Assembly (NCBI GenBank): GCA_030040955.1
Contig: JASHSH010000175.1
Coordinates: forward strand, 1-11,680
Reading direction: 5' to 3'
Source of the DNA: Rhodospirillales bacterium
GTDB taxonomy: Bacteria > Pseudomonadota > Alphaproteobacteria > Rhodospirillales > Magnetospirillaceae
Length of the DNA stretch: 11,680 nt
In this document: piece by piece, positions 6,352-11,680 of the stretch
Layout: every line of letters starts with the position of its first letter
Numbering within the stretch: position 1 is the stretch's first letter
Position numbers and translations under genes: made by a program
The notes under the pieces: model-generated
The model's input: only the letters and a program-made list of their open reading frames with translations
The model's database searches: none
Told to the model about the DNA's origin: nothing

Positions 6352-7518
6352 CTATATCCGGTTCAGCTCGCCGCTGACGATGTCGATCATCCGGCCGATC
6401 GCGGAGTCGTCCATCTTCACCATGATCGGCAGGGCGATCGAGCGGCCTAGGACATCGGCCGAGCGGGGCCAGAGCTCGGCGGCGCGCCGCCCTTGGTAGC
6501 GCGGCGTATTGGGGATCATGTGCTCCCAGCGCCCGGCGAAATGCCAACCCATCGCGCTGGGCAGGTTCTTGGTGCCGATACCCTGGGCGGACAGGCGCTT
6601 GGCGAACTCGGTCGTCGTCGCCAGGTCCGGCAGCATGAATACCAACGAATCGCCGGCCTCGCCCTGCGCGTCGTGCAGGCGGCGGAAGGTGATCGAATTG
6701 AAGCGCGACAGCGCTTCCTTCACCCGCGCCTTGTTGGCGCGCTGGCGCGCGATGCCGCCGTCGAGCTTGCCCAGCTGGACCAGGCCGATCGCCGCTTGGA
6801 TTTCGGTCATGCGATAGTTGAAGCCGATCAGCATCGCCGGGTCGTCGGCCCGGCCGACCGAAGAGTCGTAGGCGTGTCCGTGGTCATGGAAGGATCGCGC
6901 GCGACGATAGACCTCCTCGTTGCGTGCCAGAACCATGCCGCCTTCGCCGGTGGTCATCGCCTTGCCGTGATCGAAGCTGAAGGTGCCAACATCGCCGATG
7001 CCGCCCAGGCGCCGGCCGCGATAGGTGGCTCCCACGGCCTGCGCGGTGTCCTCGATCAGGGCGATGCCATGCTTGGCGCAGATCGCTCCGATGGCGTCGA
7101 GATCGGCCGGTGCGCCGAGCATGTGCACCGCGATCACCGCGCGCGTCCGCGGCGTGATCAGGGATTCGAGCTCCGCGGGGTCGAGGTTGAGCGAGTCGTC
7201 TACCTCGGCGATCACTGGCACCGCGCCGGCGGTCAGGATCGCCTCGACCGTGGCGACGAAGGTGTGCGACTGAGTGATCACTTCGTCACCGGGTCCCACG
7301 CCGACCGCCTTCAGGGCGACCAGCAGCGCGGCCGTGCCCGAGCTGACCGCTTGCGCATGGGGCGCGCCCATGCAGGCGGCGAATTCGCGCTCGAATTCGC
7401 GCACCTTGAAGACACCCTTGCGCATCGCGTCAAAGCCATGCGCGAAGAAGACGGTGGAGCGGATGACGGCGTCGACGGCCTGCCGCTCCGCGTCATCGAT
7501 CAATTCAAACCCGGCCAT
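6352..7518 (-). CDS. DegT/DnrJ/EryC1/StrS family aminotransferase, distinct subfamily
   Basis: This 388-residue PLP enzyme begins at ATG 7518, first gene of the minus-strand block, with a GGGG stretch just upstream. Motifs are VSSGTAAL (58-65), GDEVITQSHTFVAT (77-90), the PLP-binding aspartate in LIEDTAQAVGATY (Asp157) and the Schiff-base lysine in FDHGKAMTTGEGG (Lys186). It differs from the HPLKNLN-type pair at 562-2770 and from LegC. The N-terminus lacks the usual proline-rich opening and carries FDAMRKGVFKVREFE at about residues 29-43. I vaguely associate this type with aminotransferases of unusual keto-sugar acids such as 8-amino-Kdo (KdnA), but cannot confirm it. Its stop is 2 nt from the SDR start, so the two enzymes probably act in one pathway. 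A putative promoter lies in the divergent region upstream. Confidence 0.88.
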   Translation of the reverse strand: MAGFELIDDAERQAVDAVIRSTVFFAHGFDAMRKGVFKVREFEREFAACMGAPHAQAVSSGTAALLVALKAVGVGPGDEVITQSHTFVATVEAILTAGAVPVIAEVDDSLNLDPAELESLITPRTRAVIAVHMLGAPADLDAIGAICAKHGIALIEDTAQAVGATYRGRRLGGIGDVGTFSFDHGKAMTTGEGGMVLARNEEVYRRARSFHDHGHAYDSSVGRADDPAMLIGFNYRMTEIQAAIGLVQLGKLDGGIARQRANKARVKEALSRFNSITFRRLHDAQGEAGDSLVFMLPDLATTTEFAKRLSAQGIGTKNLPSAMGWHFAGRWEHMIPNTPRYQGRRAAELWPRSADVLGRSIALPIMVKMDDSAIGRMIDIVSGELNRI

Positions 7519-7643
7519 GACCCCGCTTTCGTGTGGAATTGGGAACGCGCCTCGCGCTCCGGGACGGAGCCTTGGGCGTACCGGGAAGACTGAAAATCCA
7601 GGCCAAAACGACTGCTAGGGCCGGCCCCCCGTGGCGCCGCGGC

Positions 7644-7672
7644 TGCATAACATACCCCTCCGGGCGAAGCAA
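7644..7672 (-). promoter_or_regulatory. Candidate sigma-70-type promoter for the minus-strand block
   Basis: On the minus strand TTGCTT (7672-7667) is followed after 17 nt by TATGCA (7649-7644). This would start transcription near 7637 and give a leader of about 120 nt before ATG 7518. It is a pattern match only. Confidence 0.35.
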
Positions 7673-7712
7673 TGTCGCGCTCGCGGATCGGGCGCTATGG
7701 GTCGGATGACGC

Positions 7713-7742
7713 TTGCTTTTCTCCCGCCCGGGCGGCTTTATT
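7713..7742 (+). promoter_or_regulatory. Candidate promoter for the ptmE-legC block with palindrome in the spacer
   Basis: TTGCTT (7713-7718) and TTTATT (7737-7742) are separated by 18 nt. A perfect 12-bp palindrome, CCGCCCGGGCGG (7724-7735), lies in the spacer. Transcription would begin about 10 nt before ATG 7760, leaving little room for a leader. The match is weak; the palindrome may be an operator or a chance GC feature. Confidence 0.28.
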
Positions 7743-7759
7743 GGCCGCGCTGAGGGTGG

Positions 7760-8860
7760 ATGGAACAGCTGTTTCCCGATATCGCGGCCGTTTGCCTGCA
7801 ACCTGGTGCGACCATTCGCCGGGCGATGGAGGCGATCGACCGCCTGGCGACCGGGATCGCGCTGGTGGTAGACGGCGACGGGCGCCTGATCGAAACGGTC
7901 AGCGACGGCGACATCCGCCGCGCGATCCTCGCCGGCTATCCGCTGACCAAGCCGGTGTCGGAACTCGCCACCCTGGCCGGCCGGCCATCGATCGTGCCGT
8001 TCGTGGCGCCCGCGAGCACCTCGCGCGCGGCGCTTCTGGAACTGATGGCGAGGACCAAGCTGCTTCAGATTCCCCTGGTCGACGCGGAGGGCCGCGTGGT
8101 CGATCTCGCCCTGCTCAAGCAGCTGAGCCTGGAGCCGGAACGCCCCATCGAAGCGGTGATAATGGCCGGCGGCTTCGGCAAGCGCCTTCGGCCGCTGACC
8201 GAGGACGTTCCCAAGCCGATGCTGCCGGTGGGCGGGCGGCCGCTGCTGGAGATCACGCTCGAGCAGCTTCGTCTCGCCGGTATCCGCAGCGTGACCGTGA
8301 CCACCCACTATCTGCCCGAGAAGATCACCGGCCATTTCGGCGACGGGTCGCGCTTCGGGGTCGATATCCGCTACGTGCAGGAATCGAAGCCGATGGGTAC
8401 GGCGGGCGCGCTTTCGCTGCTGGAGCGCGCCGAGGAGCCGATGCTGGTGGTGAACGGCGACGTGCTCACCGACCTCGACTATCGCGCGATGCGCCAGTTC
8501 CACGCCGAGAATCGGGCGGCGGCGACGGTGGCGGTGGCGCCGCACGAAATCCAGATTCCCTATGGCGTCGTCGAGCATGACGGATCCGTGGTGACCGGCA
8601 TCTCCGAGAAGCCGGTGATCCGCCACTTCGTCAATGCCGGCATCTATCTGATCGAGCCGCGGGCGACGAAGCTGGTCCCGCGCGATGCCGTCTTCAACAT
8701 GACCGACCTGGTGGAGCGGCTGGTGCGGGCGGGCGAACGCGTAGTCGTGTTCCCGGTGCGCGAATACTGGGTCGATGTCGGCCAGCACGCCGACTATCAG
8801 CGCGTCCAGCAGGACATCTCGCAGGGCGCGCTACGCTCCGTCCGCGCCCCGATCTCGTGA
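7760..8860 (+). CDS. ptmE: CBS-domain nucleotidyltransferase, PtmE-like sugar-1-phosphate guanylyltransferase
   Basis: This 366-residue protein combines two N-terminal CBS repeats (about residues 10-70 and 75-125, with VSDGDIRRAIL in the first) with a sugar-phosphate nucleotidyltransferase domain (about 130-350). The catalytic loop is MAGGFGKRLRPLT at 135-147, followed by VPKPMLPVGGRPLLE. A metal-binding NGD sits at about 232-234, then ISEKP and a C-terminal YWVDVGQ. This architecture is that of Campylobacter PtmE, which makes GDP-glucosamine for legionaminic acid synthesis; the CBS pair is thought to sense nucleotides. The ATG at 7760 has GAGGG (7752-7756) only 3 nt upstream, a rather short spacing. 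The LegC-type gene starts 9 nt after its stop, supporting the assignment. The nucleotide (GTP rather than UTP) is inferred from the family, not visible here. Confidence 0.85.
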   Translation: MEQLFPDIAAVCLQPGATIRRAMEAIDRLATGIALVVDGDGRLIETVSDGDIRRAILAGYPLTKPVSELATLAGRPSIVPFVAPASTSRAALLELMARTKLLQIPLVDAEGRVVDLALLKQLSLEPERPIEAVIMAGGFGKRLRPLTEDVPKPMLPVGGRPLLEITLEQLRLAGIRSVTVTTHYLPEKITGHFGDGSRFGVDIRYVQESKPMGTAGALSLLERAEEPMLVVNGDVLTDLDYRAMRQFHAENRAAATVAVAPHEIQIPYGVVEHDGSVVTGISEKPVIRHFVNAGIYLIEPRATKLVPRDAVFNMTDLVERLVRAGERVVVFPVREYWVDVGQHADYQRVQQDISQGALRSVRAPIS

Positions 8861-8869
8861 GCGCCGCGC

Positions 8870-10048
8870 ATGGCGGCTGACGGAAGCGCCCCCTTCATCC
8901 CGCTTTCCGTGCCCGAGATAGGCGGCAACGAGTGGGCATACATCAAGGAATGCCTCGATACCAACTGGGTGTCTACGGCCGGTCCCTTCGTCGAGCGCTT
9001 CGAGCTCGAATTCGCCAGGAAGTTGGGCGCGAGCCACGCCGTCGCCTGCCAGTCCGGTACCGCGGCACTGCATGTCGCGCTTCTGGTCGCGGGCATCGGT
9101 CCGGGCGACGAGGTGCTGGTGCCCGCCCTCACCTTCGTCGCGCCGGCCAACGCGATCCGCTACGCGGACGCGACGCCGGTGCTGGTCGATGTCGAGCCGA
9201 AGCATGCCGGGATCGATCTGAACCTGGTCGAGGCATTCCTGCGCGAGGATTGCGCGCGCGCTGGCGCCCGACTGGTCAACCGGACCAGCGGACGCCGCGT
9301 GGCCGGCGTTATGCCGGTGCATCTCCTCGGCCATCCGGTCGACATGGACCGGCTGATGGCGCTGGCCGAGGAATTCGGCCTGATCGTGATCGAGGACGCG
9401 ACCGAGAGCCTGGGCGCCACCTACAAGGAGCGGCACGCGGGAACCATCGGTCATCTGGGCTGCTTCAGCTTCAACGGCAACAAGATCATGACCACCGGCG
9501 GCGGCGGAATGATCGTGACCGCGCGCGCCGATTGGGCGAAGCGCGCCAAGCACCTCACCAACCAAGCCAAGGTCGATCCGATCGAGTACGACCATGACGA
9601 AATCGGCTACAATTATCGCCTCACCAACATCCAGGCGGCGATGGGCGTTGCCCAGCTCGAGCGGCTCGACGCATATGTCGAGGCCAAGCGCGCGATCGCC
9701 GCGCGCTATGCGGATGCCTTCACGGACGTTCCGGGCCTGCGCTCGATCCCGCAGGCGAACTGGGCGCGCACCAACTGGTGGCTCTACACCGTGCTGATCG
9801 AATCCGCCGAGTTCGGCATCGACAGCCGCGCATTGCTGCGGCGGCTCGACGCCCAGCGCATCCAGGCGCGACCGCTGTGGCGGCCGCTGCACATGGGTCC
9901 GCCGCACCGGGGAGAACGCGTCCTCGGCGGCGACGTCGCCAAGCGGTTCAACGCCGAGGGGCTGAGCCTGCCCAGCTCGGTCGGTCTCGCGCCCGAACAG
10001 CAGGCGCGCGTGATCGAGGCGGTGCGGAGCGCGGCGCGGCGCGACTAG
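8870..10048 (+). CDS. legC: LegC-type PLP-dependent aminotransferase (legionaminic acid pathway)
   Basis: This 392-residue DegT-family protein carries the LegC N-terminal signature SVPEIGGNEW (13-22) and TNWVSTAG (31-38). It also has QSGTAALH (61-68), the PLP aspartate in VIEDATESLGATY (Asp176) and the Schiff-base lysine in FNGNKIMTTGGGG (Lys205). LegC aminates C4 of a nucleotide-linked 4-keto-6-deoxy-GlcNAc, giving the 4-amino sugar that is then N-acetylated. It follows the PtmE-like gene by 9 nt, so the two are probably co-transcribed. The partner dehydratase (LegB) and acetyltransferase (LegH) are absent here. The 3' end converges on the NeuC-like gene, and their stop codons share the palindrome CTAG at 10045-10048. 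The subfamily is well supported. Confidence 0.92.
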   Translation: MAADGSAPFIPLSVPEIGGNEWAYIKECLDTNWVSTAGPFVERFELEFARKLGASHAVACQSGTAALHVALLVAGIGPGDEVLVPALTFVAPANAIRYADATPVLVDVEPKHAGIDLNLVEAFLREDCARAGARLVNRTSGRRVAGVMPVHLLGHPVDMDRLMALAEEFGLIVIEDATESLGATYKERHAGTIGHLGCFSFNGNKIMTTGGGGMIVTARADWAKRAKHLTNQAKVDPIEYDHDEIGYNYRLTNIQAAMGVAQLERLDAYVEAKRAIAARYADAFTDVPGLRSIPQANWARTNWWLYTVLIESAEFGIDSRALLRRLDAQRIQARPLWRPLHMGPPHRGERVLGGDVAKRFNAEGLSLPSSVGLAPEQQARVIEAVRSAARRD

Positions 10049-11232
10049 CCCGGGCGGCCGGTCTCCGGCAGATCGTAAAAGGTCTTCCGGATCAACCCTT
10101 CGATTTCGACCAAGCGCAGCACCGCCACAATCTTCTCCGACGCGCCGCCTTCGCCATATGGTGAAGGAGCATCCGCGATGGCGGCGCGGAACTTGGGGCT
10201 GAGGGCCTTGGCTATCGCGGCGCGAATGGCGCCACGCTCTTCGACGCAATCGATCACCGAAGATGCGCGAAGCCGACCCTTCTGACGGTCGCCGATATTC
10301 ACCGTGGGCACGTGCAAAGCGGGCGCCTCGATGATTCCGCTCGACGAATTTCCGACCACCGCGAGGCATCGGCGCATGGCACCGAGATAGCGGCGCTGGC
10401 CGAGCGAGGCGACCATGCGTACGCGTTCGGGGCGGCTGCTCGCATAGTCGCCCAATCGCAGCGCCAGCCGATCGCGCGCCGGATCGGCATTCACGCCGGT
10501 GAAGACGATGCGCAACGCCGGAAACGCATCGAGCGCCGTCAGCAATTCATCGAGCGCGGCAGACCCGCCGTCCGCGGCCAATGTCACCGGATGGTACGTC
10601 GCCAGCAGAAATCCATCACCCAGAGCCATGCCAACCGCCGACTCGATTTCGGAGAGATCAACCGGCCCCAGCCGCGCGATATAGTCGAGGGCGGGTCCGC
10701 CGAAATTGAAGACGCGGCGCGGGTCCTCGCCCATCTGAACGACGCGCCACCGATACGCCTCGGTAGCGGTGAAATGGAGATGCGCCATTTTGGTCATGGC
10801 GTGGCGCATCGCGTCGTCGATGCTGGCCTCGGTCCGCTCGCCGCCATAGATATGTGCGATTGGAACGCGGCACAGCATCGCGGCCTGCGCGGCACCGAAC
10901 ATTTCATAGCGGTCGCCCACCAGGATCAGGATGTCGACCGGGTCGGCGGTGAGCGCGCGGGCGAAGCCCTCCACGCATCTCCCGAGAGCGGCGGCGATAT
11001 CGGCTGGGGAATCGCCCGCCAGGCCCATCGGGATGCGGTGGTCGATGGCGAAGCCGTCTTCGACGATGGCTTTCCAGGTTTCGCCGAAACGCGGCTCCAG
11101 ATGGGCGCCGGTTACCAGCAGCCGAAGAGTCAGTTGGTTGTCGGCAGCGATAGCCTTCAAAATCCAGTAGATCAGACCATAGTCGGCGCGCGTCCCGGTC
11201 ACCACGCCGATGCGACGCCGGCCTGGACTCAA
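10045..11232 (-). CDS. neuC: Hydrolysing UDP/GDP-sugar 2-epimerase, NeuC/LegG family
   Basis: This 395-residue enzyme removes the nucleotide and inverts C2 of a nucleotide-linked GlcNAc-type sugar, yielding the ManNAc-type precursor for the NeuB reaction. Family motifs in order are GTRADYGL (13-20), GDRYEM (106-111), HIYGGE (127-132), RHAMTKMAHLHF (143-154), FNFGGPALD (176-183), GNSSSGIIE (294-302) and NIGDRQKGR (312-320). The length is normal for NeuC. The start is TTG 11232, overlapping the stop of the upstream NeuB-like gene as TTGA, with GGGAAG about 10 nt before it, so coupled translation is likely. With PtmE- and LegC-like genes beside it, the substrate is more likely the 2,4-diacetamido-trideoxy sugar (LegG role) than UDP-GlcNAc, but the sequence alone does not decide. 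Confidence 0.93.
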   Translation of the reverse strand: MSPGRRRIGVVTGTRADYGLIYWILKAIAADNQLTLRLLVTGAHLEPRFGETWKAIVEDGFAIDHRIPMGLAGDSPADIAAALGRCVEGFARALTADPVDILILVGDRYEMFGAAQAAMLCRVPIAHIYGGERTEASIDDAMRHAMTKMAHLHFTATEAYRWRVVQMGEDPRRVFNFGGPALDYIARLGPVDLSEIESAVGMALGDGFLLATYHPVTLAADGGSAALDELLTALDAFPALRIVFTGVNADPARDRLALRLGDYASSRPERVRMVASLGQRRYLGAMRRCLAVVGNSSSGIIEAPALHVPTVNIGDRQKGRLRASSVIDCVEERGAIRAAIAKALSPKFRAAIADAPSPYGEGGASEKIVAVLRLVEIEGLIRKTFYDLPETGRPG

Positions 11233-11680
11233 GCCAAGTCTTCCCAGATCAGCTTGTGCTGCGCGGCGAGCGAGGTCTTGACCCGCCGGCCGACGATCTG
11301 GTCGAGGACCGCCGGGCTAATTCCGTCGCCCGGCCGCAACGCGATCAGATGCTCGGCCGACAGAACAGCGCCGGCCGGCAATGGCGTGCGCAGGAACAGA
11401 CTGCGCCGCGCTACGCGGGCCGTGTCGGCTTCGGCTTCGGCCGGCACCTTCCGCCCGTCGCCAAGGGCGGACTCCACGCCGCGCACCGCGGAGACCAGTG
11501 CGTGCAGCTCGCGCGGATCGAGCGAGCAGCGATGGTCCGGGCCAGGCATTTCCTTGTCCAAGGTGAAGTGCTTCTCCAGCACCGCGGCCCCCCGCGCCAC
11601 GCTGGCCACCGCGACCTCGATTCCAAGCGTGTGATCGGAATAGCCGGCGGGATAGCCGAACGCCCGCGCCAACGTGTCCA
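11229..11680 (-). CDS. legI: N-acetylneuraminate/legionaminate synthase (NeuB/LegI), C-terminal part
   Basis: Only about 150 C-terminal residues are visible; the frame runs open to the right edge, and the apparent TTG start at 11672 is just an internal leucine. The end of the NeuB TIM barrel is clear: FGYPAGYSDHTLGIEVAVA, then EKHFTLDKEMPGPDH and SLDPREL. An SAF (antifreeze-like) domain follows, with RSLFLRTPLPAGAVLSAEHL and RPGDGISP, ending KLIWEDLA. The enzyme condenses phosphoenolpyruvate with a ManNAc-type sugar to make a nonulosonic acid. Its TGA (11231-11229) overlaps the TTG start of the NeuC-like gene. LegI is preferred over sialate synthase because of the PtmE- and LegC-type neighbours; the residues seen fit either. 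Confidence 0.92.
   Translation of the reverse strand, partial: DTLARAFGYPAGYSDHTLGIEVAVASVARGAAVLEKHFTLDKEMPGPDHRCSLDPRELHALVSAVRGVESALGDGRKVPAEAEADTARVARRSLFLRTPLPAGAVLSAEHLIALRPGDGISPAVLDQIVGRRVKTSLAAQHKLIWEDLA

Larger units (their letters stand above)
7519..7759. promoter_or_regulatory. Divergent intergenic region between the two aminosugar blocks
   Basis: These 241 nt are the only sizeable non-coding stretch. They separate the minus-strand aminotransferase from the plus-strand PtmE-like gene, so they must hold promoters for both blocks. I see one candidate promoter on each strand, both with the -35-like hexamer TTGCTT, and a perfect GC palindrome near the plus-strand start. I see no convincing small gene or riboswitch. 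Confidence 0.6.

Noticed and set aside
6350..6547. N-terminal extension of the SDR back to ATG 6547
   Set aside because: The extra 66 residues overlap the upstream aminotransferase and precede the usual short lead to GGAGYVG; ATG 6349 fits the family and the 2-nt junction.
6493..7593. 366-codon plus-strand frame across the third aminotransferase
   Set aside because: It mirrors codons of the real gene, has low complexity and runs into the intergenic region without a domain.
7505..8788. 427-codon minus-strand frame across ptmE
   Set aside because: It is an antisense shadow of the CBS-nucleotidyltransferase; the product is His/Arg-rich with no family motif.
8831..10369. 512-codon open frame on the minus strand across legC
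   Set aside because: It is antisense to the well-supported LegC gene, lacks any recognisable domain and is rich in Arg/His/Asp, as expected from an aligned antisense frame in GC-rich DNA.
10312..11634. 440-codon open frame on the plus strand across neuC and legI
   Set aside because: It covers two genes with clear motifs on the other strand and shows low-complexity Arg/Gln/Ala sequence without domains.

Overview
This is a GC-rich window of about 11.7 kb from a bacterial surface-carbohydrate locus. Composition, dense packing and codon choice suggest an alphaproteobacterium, possibly a sphingomonad, but no taxonomic marker is present and this is only a guess. I found no rRNA, tRNA, CRISPR array, insertion sequence or phage gene. 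All ten genes look metabolic or membrane-associated.

The window has four blocks of alternating direction. Block A (+, 1-2770) holds the 3' part of a thiamine-diphosphate enzyme (E1-beta/transketolase C-terminal type) and two tandem, paralogous DegT/DnrJ/EryC1/StrS sugar aminotransferases. Block B (-, 7518 down to 2777) reads as aminotransferase, SDR epimerase/dehydratase, CMP-nonulosonate synthetase and a large polytopic membrane protein that could be a GT-C-like glycosyltransferase. Block C (+, 7760-10048) is a CBS-nucleotidyltransferase of the PtmE type followed by a LegC-type aminotransferase. Block D (-, right edge down to 10045) is a NeuB/LegI-type synthase (3' part only) followed by a NeuC/LegG-type hydrolysing 2-epimerase.

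Blocks C and D, with the CMP-synthetase of block B, give much of a legionaminic-acid-like nonulosonic acid pathway. The order would be nucleotide activation of an amino sugar (PtmE), C4 amination (LegC), hydrolytic 2-epimerisation (NeuC/LegG), condensation with phosphoenolpyruvate (NeuB/LegI) and CMP activation (NeuA/LegF). The 4,6-dehydratase (LegB), the N-acetyltransferase (LegH) and the GlcN-1-P supply enzymes (PtmA/PtmF) are not in the window and may lie beyond the right edge.

The less explained part is block A with the first two genes of block B: a TPP-enzyme subunit, three further DegT aminotransferases and an SDR. These suggest at least one more unusual amino or branched sugar. The membrane protein is the only candidate transferase seen. 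Junctions are very tight: a 6-nt gap between convergent genes at 2770/2777, a shared CTAG carrying both stops at 10045-10048, and a TTGA stop/start overlap at 11229-11232. The only sizeable non-coding stretch is the divergent region 7519-7759.
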